From: Streptomyces sp. TSRI0107
Lineage (GTDB): Bacteria > Actinomycetota > Actinomycetes > Streptomycetales > Streptomycetaceae
DNA length: 64,000 nt
Direction of reading: 5' to 3'
NCBI RefSeq assembly: GCF_001905845.1
Contig: NZ_LIVZ01000001.1
Coordinates: 62,001-126,000, forward strand
The translations under genes were made by a program, and so were the position numbers. This document shows, in pieces, positions 50,277-59,490 of the stretch (position 1 is its first letter; each line of letters opens with the position of its first letter). The notes beneath the pieces are model-generated. The model was not told the DNA's origin. It did no database searches and saw nothing but the letters and a program-made list of their open reading frames with translations.

Positions 50277-51262
50277 GCCGGGTGCCTGCTGCGGTGGGGA
50301 GTGCTGTTCGTCGGCGGGTGCGGGTTCGTCGGGGTTTCTCGCGCCCAGGCGGCGGTAGCCGCAGATCCAACACGGCCCCGCGCCCCTTTCGGCGTCAGGG
50401 CACTCCGTGGCTGTATCTCGCCCCCGCGCTGGTCGTTCTCGGCGGGCTGCTCGTCTATCCGATCTACCAGCTCGGGCTGATCTCTCTGTTCGAGTACACG
50501 CAGGCGCAGGTCAGTGGCGGTGAGCCGACGGTCTTCCGGGGGGCGGCCAACTACATCGAGCTGTTCGGGGACCGGCAGTTCTGGCAGGTGCTGCCGGCCA
50601 CCGTGCTGTTCGCCGCCGCCTGCGTGGTGGCCACGCTCGCCGTGGGCTGCGCGCTCGCCGTGCTGCTCACCCGGGTGCGGGCGCTGCCCCGGCTGGCGCT
50701 GATGCTGGCCGCGCTGGGCGCGTGGGCGACCCCGGCGGTCACCGGCTCCACGGTCTGGCTGCTGCTGTTCGACCCGGACTTCGGGCCGGTCAACCGGCTG
50801 CTCGGGCTCGGCGACCACTCCTGGACGTACGGCCGGTTCAGCGCGTTCTTCCTGGTCCTGCTCGAAGTGGTCTGGTGTTCCTTCCCGTTCGTGATGGTGA
50901 CGGTGTACGCGGGGATCCGCGCGGTGCCGTCAGAGGTGCTGGAGGCCGCCGCACTGGACGGCGCCTCGCAGTGGCGGATCTGGCGGTCGGTGCTCGCGCC
51001 CATGCTCCGGCCGATCCTGGCGATCGTCACCATCCAGTCGGTCATCTGGGACTTCAAGGTCTTCACCCAGATCTACGTCATGACGGGCGGCGGCGGCATC
51101 GCCGGCCAGAACCTGGTGCTGAACGTCTACGCCTACCAGCGGGCGTTCGCCTCGTCCGAGTACAGCCTCGGCTCGGCGATCGGCGTGGTGATGCTGCTGA
51201 TCCTGCTCGCGGTGACGCTGGTGTACCTGCGGCTGCTGCGCCGACAGGGGGAGGAATGGTGA
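50273..51262 (+). CDS. Sugar ABC transporter permease 1
   Basis: 329 residues from GTG 50273, which overlaps the binding-protein stop by 4 nt (GTGA). About 45 N-terminal residues are Arg/Gly/Ser-rich and partly encoded by an interspersed repeat (50314-50396). Then six TM helices begin at TPWLYLAPALVVLGGLLVYP. The EAA loop for the ATPase is EVLEAAALDGASQWRIWRSV. No better start exists between 50276 and the first helix. No ATPase gene is nearby, so the shared ATPase MsiK probably powers it. Confidence 0.9.
   Translation: MSRVPAAVGSAVRRRVRVRRGFSRPGGGSRRSNTAPRPFRRQGTPWLYLAPALVVLGGLLVYPIYQLGLISLFEYTQAQVSGGEPTVFRGAANYIELFGDRQFWQVLPATVLFAAACVVATLAVGCALAVLLTRVRALPRLALMLAALGAWATPAVTGSTVWLLLFDPDFGPVNRLLGLGDHSWTYGRFSAFFLVLLEVVWCSFPFVMVTVYAGIRAVPSEVLEAAALDGASQWRIWRSVLAPMLRPILAIVTIQSVIWDFKVFTQIYVMTGGGGIAGQNLVLNVYAYQRAFASSEYSLGSAIGVVMLLILLAVTLVYLRLLRRQGEEW
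50314..50396 (+). repeat. Interspersed repeat, copy 3 (inside a coding region)
   Basis: Begins GCGGGTGCGGGTTCGTCGGG as in copy 1 and ends GGCCCCGCGCCCCTTTCGG as in the consensus, with about 28 extra bases in the middle. It lies in frame within the N-terminal coding part of permease 1. Confidence 0.65.
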
Positions 51263-52104
51263 ATCTTTCACGGTGGCGTGTGCGGCGTCCGTGGCGGCTG
51301 GCCGCCGAGTGCTCGGCCCTGCTGATCGCGGTCGTCGTCGCCTTCCCCCTCTACTGGATGGTGATCAGCGCCTTCCGGCCGGCCGGGGAGATCGAGTCGA
51401 GCGAGCCCCGGCCGTGGACGCTCGCGCCCTCGCTGGATTCCTTCCGGCGGGTCTTCGGGCAGCAGGAATTCGGCCGTTACTTCCTCAACAGCGTGATCGT
51501 CGCGGGCTCCGTGGTGATCGTCTCGGCGCTTGTCGCGTTTCTCGCGGCGACCGCCGTGACCCGATTCCGGTTCCGCTTCCGGACCACCCTGCTGATCATG
51601 TTTCTGGTGGCCCAGATGGTGCCGGTCGAGGCGCTCACGATCCCGCTGTTCTTCCTCATGCGGGACTTCGGCCAGCTGAACACTCTGGGGTCGCTGATCC
51701 TGCCGCACATCGCCTTCTCGCTGCCGTTCGCGATCTGGATGCTGCGAGGGTTTGTGAAGGCGGTCCCGGAGGCCCTGGAGGAGGCCGCGTACATCGACGG
51801 GGCGAGCCGGGCGCGATTCCTGTGGCAGGTCCTTTTCCCGCTGGTCTTCCCGGGGTTGGTGGCCACGAGTGTGTTCTCGTTCATCTCGGCCTGGAACGAC
51901 TTCCTGTTCGCCAGGTCGTTCATCGTCAGCGACACCTCGCAGTCGACCCTGCCGATGGCCCTGCTGGTCTTCTTCAAGCCGGAGGATCCCGACTGGGGCG
52001 GCGTGATGGCCGCGTCCACGGTGATGACGATTCCGGTGCTGGTGTTCTTCGTACTCGTACAGCGACGCCTGGTCTCGGGGCTGGGCGGAGCGGTTAAGGA
52101 CTGA
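51256..52104 (+). CDS. Sugar ABC transporter permease 2
   Basis: 282 residues. The start ATG lies inside the end of permease 1 (7 nt overlap) and follows GGGGGAGGA. Six TM helices begin at LAAECSALLIAVVVAFPLYW; the EAA loop is EALEEAAYIDGASRARFLWQ. MalG-type partner of permease 1. Same operon as the lipoprotein and the GH20 enzyme. Confidence 0.94.
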   Translation: MVNLSRWRVRRPWRLAAECSALLIAVVVAFPLYWMVISAFRPAGEIESSEPRPWTLAPSLDSFRRVFGQQEFGRYFLNSVIVAGSVVIVSALVAFLAATAVTRFRFRFRTTLLIMFLVAQMVPVEALTIPLFFLMRDFGQLNTLGSLILPHIAFSLPFAIWMLRGFVKAVPEALEEAAYIDGASRARFLWQVLFPLVFPGLVATSVFSFISAWNDFLFARSFIVSDTSQSTLPMALLVFFKPEDPDWGGVMAASTVMTIPVLVFFVLVQRRLVSGLGGAVKD

Positions 52105-52108
52105 CGTG

Positions 52109-53731
52109 ATGGAACTGATTCCGGCACCCCGCGGCGTCGTCGCCGGCTCCGGCGAGGTGCGGCTGACGGACCGCTCCCGGCTCCGCGCCGGCCCCGGGAC
52201 GGAGGGCGTCGGCCGCCGGCTGGGCGCCGACCTCCGGCAGGCCACCGGCCTGCCGCTGCCCGAGGCACCGGACGCCGACGGCACCGACGGCGACGGCATC
52301 ACGCTGCGGCTCGACCCCGGGCTGGGCCCGGAGGCGTACCGCCTCGTCAGCGACCGGAGCGGTGTGCTGATCGAGGGCGGTGACGCGGCCGGTGCCTTCT
52401 GGGGCGCCCAGACGCTGCGGCAGCTCCTCGGGCCCGACGCGTACCGCAGAGCCCCGATCGGCACGGACCGCGCCCGGTCCGTGCCGCACGCGACGATCGA
52501 GGACGCCCCCCGCTTCCGCTGGCGCGGCCTCATGCTCGACGTGGCCCGGCACTTCATGCCGAAGGAAGGCGTCCTGCGCTACCTGGATCTCATGGCGGCG
52601 CACAAACTCAACGTCTTCCACTTCCATCTGACCGACGACCAGGGCTGGCGCGTCGAGATCCGAAAGTACCCCCGGCTGACCGAGATCGGCTCCTGGCGGG
52701 CGCGGACGAAATTCGGTCACCGGGCCTCGCCGCTGTGGGAGGAGAAGCCGCACGGTGGCCACTACACCCAGGACGACATCCGCGAGATCGTCGCCTACGC
52801 CGCCGAGCGGCATATCACCGTCGTCCCGGAAATCGACGTACCGGGCCACTCGCAGGCCGCCATCGCCGCGTATCCGGAACTCGGGAACACCGACGTCATC
52901 GACACCACCGCCCTCACCGTCTGGGACAACTGGGGGATCTCTCCCAACGTACTCGCCCCCACCGACAACACCCTGCGCTTCTACGAAGGCGTCCTCGAGG
53001 AAGTGCTGGAACTGTTCCCGTCGGAGTTCGTGCACATCGGGGGCGACGAATGCCCCAAGGAGCAGTGGCGGAGTTCCCCGGCGGCCCAAGCCCGCATCGA
53101 GGAACTGGGACTGGCCGGCGAGGACGGGCTCCAGGCGTGGTTCATCGGCCACTTCGACCGGTGGCTGACCGCGCGGGGGCGCCGGCTCATCGGCTGGGAC
53201 GAGATCCTGGAGGGCGGCCTCGCGGCGGGCGCGGCCGTGTCGTCCTGGCGCGGGTACGCGGGCGGGGTGACCGCCGCGCGGGCGGGCCACGACGTGGTCA
53301 TGTGCCCCGAGCAGCAGGTCTACCTGGATCACCGGCAGGACGCGGGCGCGGACGAGCCGGTCCCCATCGGCTACGTCCGCACCCTGGAGGACGTCTTCCG
53401 GTTCGAGCCGGTTCCCCCGGAGCTGACGCCCGAGGAGGCCCGGCACGTGCTGGGCACCCAGGCCAACCTGTGGACGGAGGTGATGGAGGACCCCGCGCGC
53501 GTGGACTACCAGGCCTTCCCGCGTCTCGCCGCCTTCGCCGAGGTGGCCTGGAGCGCCCTGCCCGCCCCGCACGAACGGGACTTCGCCGGATTCGAACGGC
53601 GGATGGCCGCCCACTACCGGCGGCTCGACGCCCTCGGCGTGGCCTACCGGCCGCCGTCGGGGCCGCGGCCGTGGCAGCGGCGGCCCGGGGTCCCGGGACG
53701 TCCGATCGACGGTCCGCCACCGAACAGGTGA
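52109..53731 (+). CDS. Beta-N-acetylhexosaminidase, GH20
   Basis: 540 residues without a signal peptide, so cytoplasmic. The N-terminal GH20b domain precedes the TIM barrel (FRWRGLMLDVARHFMPKEGV, NVFHFHLTDDQGWRVEIRKY). The catalytic pair is D313-E314 in HIGGDECPK; WGAQTLRQLL and VPEIDVPGHSQA are family motifs. It releases GlcNAc from imported chito-oligosaccharides by substrate-assisted catalysis. ATG 52109 (or GTG 52106) follows AAGGA. Last gene of the importer operon. Confidence 0.94.
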   Translation: MELIPAPRGVVAGSGEVRLTDRSRLRAGPGTEGVGRRLGADLRQATGLPLPEAPDADGTDGDGITLRLDPGLGPEAYRLVSDRSGVLIEGGDAAGAFWGAQTLRQLLGPDAYRRAPIGTDRARSVPHATIEDAPRFRWRGLMLDVARHFMPKEGVLRYLDLMAAHKLNVFHFHLTDDQGWRVEIRKYPRLTEIGSWRARTKFGHRASPLWEEKPHGGHYTQDDIREIVAYAAERHITVVPEIDVPGHSQAAIAAYPELGNTDVIDTTALTVWDNWGISPNVLAPTDNTLRFYEGVLEEVLELFPSEFVHIGGDECPKEQWRSSPAAQARIEELGLAGEDGLQAWFIGHFDRWLTARGRRLIGWDEILEGGLAAGAAVSSWRGYAGGVTAARAGHDVVMCPEQQVYLDHRQDAGADEPVPIGYVRTLEDVFRFEPVPPELTPEEARHVLGTQANLWTEVMEDPARVDYQAFPRLAAFAEVAWSALPAPHERDFAGFERRMAAHYRRLDALGVAYRPPSGPRPWQRRPGVPGRPIDGPPPNR

Positions 53732-53954
53732 CGGAAAAGGGCCCCGGTCTCCCCGAAGAGCGGCAATCCTGGTGAATCGGTGAAGTACGTCCCAAACGGA
53801 CCATCTACCCGATGAGGTGGGCGAATGCCTCCTAGCGGACCCCCGCGTCCGGGCCCTGCGAAGATGTGCCAGAGTTGCCACGTCCGCCCTGTCAGCACGT
53901 ACCGTACGGCAGCACAGGCGGGACCAGGTGGGGCAGCGGGAAGGGGCAGCCGGT

Positions 53955-54848
53955 TTGACCACGCACGCACCGCAGGCGGCGCAGGCCGTCACCCTGCCCG
54001 CCACTCTCGACGAGGCCGTGGCGGCGCTCACCGCGATGCCCGCCGCGGTCCCGGTGGCGGGCGGCACCGATCTGATGACCGCCGTCAACTCCGGTCAGCT
54101 CAGACCCGCCGGACTGGTGGGCCTCGGCCGGATCAGCGAGATCCGTGGCTGGCAGTACCAGGACGGTCACGCCCTGCTCGGCGCGGGCCTCACGCACGCG
54201 CGCATGGGCCGCCCCGACTTCGCCGCCCTGATCCCCGCGCTCGCCGCCGCCGCGCGCGCCGCGGGCCCGCCGCACATCCGCAACGCGGGCACCCTGGGCG
54301 GCAACATCGCCTCCGCCGCGCCCACCGGCGACGCGCTGCCGGTGCTGGCCGCCCTGGAGGCGACGCTGATCGTCGCCGGCCAGGGCGGGGCCCGTCGGGA
54401 GATCCCGGTGTCGCACCTGCTGGCCGGCATGGAGATGCTCCGCGCGGGCGAACTCATCGGCTACGTGCGCGTGCCGCTGCTGCACGCCCCGCAGGTCTTC
54501 CTGAAGGCGACCGGCCGGACCGGCCCCGGGCGGGCCGCGGCCTCCGTCGCCCTGGTCCTCGACCCCGCGCGGCGCGGCGTGCGGTGCGCCGTGGGCGCCA
54601 TAGCGCCGATGCCGCTCAGGCCCCTGGAGGCCGAGCAGTGGGTCGCCCAGCTCATCGACTGGGACAACGACCGCGCGATCGTCCCGGAGGCGCTGCACGC
54701 CTTCGGCGAGTACGTCGCCGCGGCCTGCATCCCCGACCCGGCGCCGGCCGAGGACGGCTCCGTGGTGCCGCTGCCGCCCGCCGTACTGCACCTGCGGCGC
54801 ACCGTCGCCGCGCTGGCCCGACGAGCACTGGGGAGGGCGCTGTCGTGA
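53955..54848 (+). CDS. FAD-binding subunit of a molybdo-hydroxylase-like enzyme (CoxM/XdhB type)
   Basis: 297 residues. The start is probably TTG 53955 (LTTHAPQAAQAVTLP), preceded by GGGAAGGGG; no ATG or GTG fits better. VAGGTDLMTAVN is the first FAD loop and GTLGGNIASAAPTGD the second, followed by the CO-dehydrogenase flavoprotein C-terminal domain. It passes electrons from the [2Fe-2S] clusters to NAD or another acceptor. The next gene overlaps the stop (GTGA). Confidence 0.9.
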   Translation: MTTHAPQAAQAVTLPATLDEAVAALTAMPAAVPVAGGTDLMTAVNSGQLRPAGLVGLGRISEIRGWQYQDGHALLGAGLTHARMGRPDFAALIPALAAAARAAGPPHIRNAGTLGGNIASAAPTGDALPVLAALEATLIVAGQGGARREIPVSHLLAGMEMLRAGELIGYVRVPLLHAPQVFLKATGRTGPGRAAASVALVLDPARRGVRCAVGAIAPMPLRPLEAEQWVAQLIDWDNDRAIVPEALHAFGEYVAAACIPDPAPAEDGSVVPLPPAVLHLRRTVAALARRALGRALS

Positions 54849-56575
54849 CCGACGACCAGCACGGAGAGGGCACGCCCCAGGGCGGCGGCCGCTGGGACCC
54901 GCTGCCCCAGGGGGACTACGACGACGGCGCCACCGCGTTCGTGCAGCTGCCCGAAGGCGGCATCGACGCGCTCCTCGCCGCCTCCGAGAGCCCGCTCGCC
55001 GCGCCCGGCCACGGCTATGTGCCCCCGCCCATAACGGTCACCCCGGCCACCACCGCCGGCTCCGACCCGGCGGCCACCGGCGCCTGGAGCATGCCCGCCG
55101 AAGGCGCGCAGTGGCCCGACCCCGAGGCGGTGCCGCAGCAGGACGCCGCGCACGACCGGTTCACCTACGACCCCGGGGCGACCGGGCAGTGGACGTACGC
55201 GGAGCCGCCGGAGACGTACGAGGAGCAGCCGGAGGCGCTGCCCGCGCCCGGCCACGACGTCACCGGCCAGTGGTCGATCCCGGTCGCCGGCGGCGACCTG
55301 CCGGACGAGTCGGGCGAGTTCACCACGTCCGCCCTGGTCGAGCAGTGGGGCGGCACCCCGCCCGCCACCCTGCCCGGCGGCGCGCCCGCGCCCTGGGCGA
55401 CGGAGGGCGCCGGGCAGGCGTGGGCACAGCAGGCGACGGCCGGGGACGGCGGTAGGCACCCGCAGGACCACCCGCAGTCTCACTCCGAGGCCCACGCGGA
55501 GCCGACGCCCGCGCACGGCATGTACGTGGGGCACCTCCCGGAGGCGGAGGCGGAGGCTGAGTCGGCCGAGGCACCGGCCCCGGAGGCCGGGGAGGCCGGG
55601 GAGGCCGGGGGAGCCCCGGAAACCCCGGGAGCCTCGGACACCGCAGGTGCAGGAGAGGCCGTGGAGGCCGTCTCCGGCGCCGTAGAGACTCCCGAAGGCA
55701 CCGAGCCCACCGGAATGGCTCCGGACGCCCCCACGGGCGGCGAGAGCGCCGCTGAGGGCCCTGCGGAAGCCGAGGCCGAAGTGCTGCCGGACGCGGAACC
55801 CGCGCAGGCCGCAGGCACCCCGCCGCCCCCCTCGGACGCCGCCCCCGAGCAGGAGCACGCCCCCGAGCCCGCCGCGGCACCCGACGCCGCGGAGGACCCC
55901 CCCGCGCTCCCCGGCGAGGAGCACCCCCTCGCCTCCTACGTGCTGCGCGTCAACGGCGGCGACCGCCCCGTCACCGACGCGTGGATCGGCGAGTCGCTGC
56001 TGTACGTGCTGCGGGAACGCCTCGGGCTGGCGGGCGCCAAGGACGGCTGCTCGCAGGGCGAGTGCGGGGCCTGCAACGTGCAGGTCGACGGGCGGCTCGT
56101 GGCCTCCTGTCTGGTCCCCGCCGTGACCGCCGCCGGCAGCGAGGTCCGTACCGTCGAGGGCCTGGCCGTGGACGGGCAGCCGTCGGACGTGCAGCGGGCG
56201 CTCGCGCGGTGCGGCGCGGTGCAGTGCGGGTTCTGCGTGCCCGGCATGGCGATGACCGTGCACGACCTGCTGGAGGGCAACCCGGCGCCCACCGAGCTGG
56301 AGACCCGCCAGGCGCTGTGCGGCAACCTGTGCCGCTGCTCGGGCTACCGGGCCGTCGTCGACGCGGTCCAGGAGGTCGTCGCCGAACGCGACGCGCACGC
56401 CGCGTCCGACGCGGCCGAGACCGACGAGGCCCGCATCCCGCACCAGGCGGGTCCGGGTGCCGGGGGCGTCAACCCGTCGGCGTTCGAGGCGTTCCAGCCG
56501 CACGACCCGTCGTTCGGGCAAGGACCCGGAGACGGACAGGGACAGGGACAGGGACAGGACGGAGGCCAGGTGTGA
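54845..56575 (+). CDS. [2Fe-2S] subunit with a very long disordered N-terminus
   Basis: 576 residues. Residues 362-530 are a normal CoxS/XdhA-type iron-sulfur domain: ferredoxin-type Cys C402, C407, C410, C422 and second-cluster Cys C461, C464, C496, C498 (GFCVPGM, CGNLCRCSGY). Residues 1-360 are Glu/Ala/Pro/Gly-rich and probably disordered, with three TG(Q/A)W motifs (ATGAWSMP, ATGQWTYA, VTGQWSIP). The C-terminus also ends in a GQGQGQ tail. Family members usually have about 160 residues. GTGA overlaps link it to both neighbours. The extension may be a docking or scaffold segment. Confidence 0.9.
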   Translation: MTDDQHGEGTPQGGGRWDPLPQGDYDDGATAFVQLPEGGIDALLAASESPLAAPGHGYVPPPITVTPATTAGSDPAATGAWSMPAEGAQWPDPEAVPQQDAAHDRFTYDPGATGQWTYAEPPETYEEQPEALPAPGHDVTGQWSIPVAGGDLPDESGEFTTSALVEQWGGTPPATLPGGAPAPWATEGAGQAWAQQATAGDGGRHPQDHPQSHSEAHAEPTPAHGMYVGHLPEAEAEAESAEAPAPEAGEAGEAGGAPETPGASDTAGAGEAVEAVSGAVETPEGTEPTGMAPDAPTGGESAAEGPAEAEAEVLPDAEPAQAAGTPPPPSDAAPEQEHAPEPAAAPDAAEDPPALPGEEHPLASYVLRVNGGDRPVTDAWIGESLLYVLRERLGLAGAKDGCSQGECGACNVQVDGRLVASCLVPAVTAAGSEVRTVEGLAVDGQPSDVQRALARCGAVQCGFCVPGMAMTVHDLLEGNPAPTELETRQALCGNLCRCSGYRAVVDAVQEVVAERDAHAASDAAETDEARIPHQAGPGAGGVNPSAFEAFQPHDPSFGQGPGDGQGQGQGQDGGQV

Positions 56576-58896
56576 GCAACGAAGCCGTCACCGCGAGCAC
56601 CGCCACCGCGGCCGGCACCGCCGAGGCCGGCCCCGCCCCGGAGCCGATCCCGCACGGCCTCGGCTCCTCGCTGCCCGCCGCCGACGCGCGCGCGAAGACG
56701 GAGGGCACGTTCCCGTACGCGGCCGACCTGTGGGCCGAGGGGCTGCTGTGGGCGGCCGTGCTGCGCGCCCCGCACGCGCACGCGCGGATCACGTCCATCG
56801 ACACCACCCACGCGCGCGCGATGCCGGGCGTCCGGGCCGTCGTCACCCACGAGGACGTGCCGGGGAGCGCGCTGTACGGCCGGGGCAAGGCCGACCGCCC
56901 GGTCTTCGCGTCCGACGTCGTACGCCACCACGGCGAGCCGATCGCCGCCGTCGCCGCCGACCACCCGGACACCGCGCGGATGGCCGCCGCGGCCGTCATC
57001 GTCGAGTACGAGGTGCTCGACCCGGTGACCGACCCCGAGCAGGCGTTCGAAGCCGAGCCGCTGCACCCCGACGGCAACCTGATCCGGCACATCCCGCTGC
57101 GGCACGGCGACCCCGAGGCGGCCGGCGAGGTCGTCGTCGAGGGCCTGTACCGCATCGGCCGCCAGGACCCCGCCCCCATCGGCGCGGAGGCCGGGCTCGC
57201 CGTGCCGCGCCCGGACGGCGGCGTAGAGCTGTATCTGGCCTCCACGGACCCGCACGCCGACCGTGACACGGCCGCCGCCTGCTACGGCCTGGAACCCGAA
57301 CGCGTCAAGATCGTCGTCACCGGTGTACCCGGCGCCACCGCGGACCGCGAGGACCAGAGTTTCCAGCTGCCGCTCGGCCTGCTGGCCCTGAAGACCGGCT
57401 GCCCGGTGAAGCTCACGGCCACGCGCGAGGAGTCGTTCCTCGGCCACGCCCACCGGCACCCCACCCTGCTGCGCTACCGCCACCACGCGGACGCCGAGGG
57501 CCGGCTGGTCAAGGTCGAGGCGCAGATCCTGCTGGACTCGGGCGCCTACGCGGACACCTCGTCGGAAGCCCTCGCGGCGGCGGTGGCGTTCGCCTGCGGG
57601 CCGTACGTCGTCCCCAACGCCTTCATCGAGGGCTGGGCCGTGCGCACCAACAACCCGCCCTCCGGCCATGTGCGCGGCGAGGGCGCGATGCAGGTGTGCG
57701 CCGCCTACGAGGCGCAGATGGACAAGCTGGCCAAGAAGCTCGGCGTCGATCCGGCCGAGCTGCGGCTGCGCAACGTCATGGCGACGGGCGACGTCCTGCC
57801 CACCGGCCAGACGGTGACCTGTCCCGCGCCGGTCGCCGAACTCCTCCAGGCGGTACGCGACTTCCCCCTCCCCGCGCTGCCCAAGGACACCCCCGAGGAG
57901 GAGTGGCTGCTGCCCGGCGGCCCCGAGGGCGCGGGCGAACCGGGCGCGGTGCGCCGGGGCGTCGGCTACGGCCTGGGCATGGTGCACATGCTCGGCGCGG
58001 AGGGCGCCGACGAGGTCTCCACGGCCACGGTGAAGGTGCAGGACGGGGTGGCGACGGTGCTGTGCGCGGCCGTCGAGACCGGCCAGGGCTTCACCACGCT
58101 GGCCCGGCAGATCGTCCAGGACGTCCTCGGCGTGGACGAGGTCCACGTGGCGCCGGTGGACACCGACCAGCCGCCCGCCGGGGCGGGGTGCCGGGGCCGG
58201 CACACGTGGGTGTCGGGCGGTGCGGTGGAGCGCGCGGCGAAGATGGTCCGCACGCAGCTCCTGCAGCCGCTGGCCCACAAGTTCGGCATGTCCACCGAGC
58301 TGCTGCAGATCGCCGACGGCAAGATCACCTCGTACGACGGGGTCCTGTCGACGACCGTCGTCGAGGCCCTGGAGGGCAAGGAACTGTGGGCGACCGCGCA
58401 GTGCCGCCCGCACCCGACCGAGCCGCTGGACGGCGCCGGGCAGGGCGACGCCTTCGTGGGCATGGCGTTCTGCGCGATCCGCGCGGTGGTGGACGTCGAC
58501 ATCGAGCTGGGCTCGGTACGGGTGGTGGAGCTGGCGGTCGCCCAGGACGTGGGCCGGGTGCTGAACCCGGCGCAGCTGGCGGCCCGGATCGAGGCGGGCG
58601 TCACGCAGGGCGTGGGCATCGCGCTCACCGAGAACCTGCGGACCCCGCGCGGGGTGATACGGCACCCGGACCTCACGGGGTACTCCCTGCCGACGGCCCT
58701 GGACGCGCCGGACATCCGGATCGTCAAGCTCGTCGAGGAGCGGGACGTGGTCGCGCCGTTCGGCGCCAAGGCGGTCAGCGCGGTGCCGGTGGTGGCGTCG
58801 CCGGCGGCGGTCGCGTCGGCGGTGCGGGCGGCGACGGGCCGACCGGTGAACCGGCTGCCGATCCGGCCGCAGGCGGCGGTGGTGACCGCGCAGTGA
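56572..58896 (+). CDS. Molybdopterin-binding subunit, divergent active-site motifs
   Basis: 774 residues of xanthine dehydrogenase/CoxL fold (KTEGTFPYAADL start, VETGQGFTTLARQI, QGDAFVGMAFCAIRAVVD). Canonical contacts are changed: GGGFGG(K/R)E reads GVPGATADRE (251-260); the RGFGxPQ-type loop reads RGEGAMQ (368-374); the GVGE segment with catalytic Glu reads KAVSAVP, with Ala737 at the Glu position. It may bind a different cofactor form or be non-catalytic. A xanthine dehydrogenase label would be unsafe. Third gene of the overlapping operon. Confidence 0.88.
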   Translation: MSNEAVTASTATAAGTAEAGPAPEPIPHGLGSSLPAADARAKTEGTFPYAADLWAEGLLWAAVLRAPHAHARITSIDTTHARAMPGVRAVVTHEDVPGSALYGRGKADRPVFASDVVRHHGEPIAAVAADHPDTARMAAAAVIVEYEVLDPVTDPEQAFEAEPLHPDGNLIRHIPLRHGDPEAAGEVVVEGLYRIGRQDPAPIGAEAGLAVPRPDGGVELYLASTDPHADRDTAAACYGLEPERVKIVVTGVPGATADREDQSFQLPLGLLALKTGCPVKLTATREESFLGHAHRHPTLLRYRHHADAEGRLVKVEAQILLDSGAYADTSSEALAAAVAFACGPYVVPNAFIEGWAVRTNNPPSGHVRGEGAMQVCAAYEAQMDKLAKKLGVDPAELRLRNVMATGDVLPTGQTVTCPAPVAELLQAVRDFPLPALPKDTPEEEWLLPGGPEGAGEPGAVRRGVGYGLGMVHMLGAEGADEVSTATVKVQDGVATVLCAAVETGQGFTTLARQIVQDVLGVDEVHVAPVDTDQPPAGAGCRGRHTWVSGGAVERAAKMVRTQLLQPLAHKFGMSTELLQIADGKITSYDGVLSTTVVEALEGKELWATAQCRPHPTEPLDGAGQGDAFVGMAFCAIRAVVDVDIELGSVRVVELAVAQDVGRVLNPAQLAARIEAGVTQGVGIALTENLRTPRGVIRHPDLTGYSLPTALDAPDIRIVKLVEERDVVAPFGAKAVSAVPVVASPAAVASAVRAATGRPVNRLPIRPQAAVVTAQ

Positions 58897-58962
58897 GCGG
58901 CCGGTTCTGATCGTCGCGGCTGGTCGGGGCGATTGTCAGTGGCGCCGCGTAGTGTTCTTCCC

Positions 58963-59490
58963 ATGAGCACGACCGGCGCCGTCATCGCGGCGATCAGCAC
59001 CCCGGCCACGGAGTCCGGCCTCGCCCTCGACCTGCCTTCGCGCCTGCTGGACCAGGAGTTCGGCCGGGGGCGCGTGGCGCGTTTCGAGGACGTGGACTTC
59101 CCCGTGACGCTCACTCATGAACCGACGCGCCGCTTCCTTCGCGAGACCGGGCTGCCGGCGGACGAGGTCCTGTTCTCGCTGGACACGGACCTGCCGCTGC
59201 CGACGCTCACCGAGTTCTACACCGACGAGGAGTACACGGGCGGCTTCCCGCTCGACCGACTCCCGCGGGACGCCGACCAGTTGATACGCCTCGGCCGCCT
59301 GGCCGGGGACGCGGGCCTGGTGGTCGACGGCACGAGCGGCGAGATCCTCCGCTGGACCGAGCCGCAAGCCCGTCTGGACCCCCTGAACCGGGACGTGTCA
59401 GAACTGGTCCTCGCACTCTGCCTGTTGCGCACGAACAACAGCGAGGCGATGACGGGCCTGGAGGCCGTGGCGGGAATCGAACCCGCGTAA
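58963..59490 (+). CDS. SUKH-4-type protein, C-terminus running into tRNA-Cys
   Basis: 175 residues. TLTHEPTRRFLRETGLPADEVLFSLD and LIRLGRLAGDAGLVVDGTSG match SUKH-4, a family of immunity or related proteins. The ORF stops within the tRNA-Cys gene on the other strand (29 nt overlap); the last 15 residues (LEAVAGIEPA) are tRNA sequence read in antisense. It is likely C-terminally truncated. No toxin is adjacent. Confidence 0.75.
   Translation: MSTTGAVIAAISTPATESGLALDLPSRLLDQEFGRGRVARFEDVDFPVTLTHEPTRRFLRETGLPADEVLFSLDTDLPLPTLTEFYTDEEYTGGFPLDRLPRDADQLIRLGRLAGDAGLVVDGTSGEILRWTEPQARLDPLNRDVSELVLALCLLRTNNSEAMTGLEAVAGIEPA

Noticed and set aside
48923-51262. 779-codon open frame across the sugar-binding gene and permease 1
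   Set aside because: Its first 450 codons are an out-of-frame reading of the lipoprotein gene; only the part from GTG 50273 is real (permease 1).
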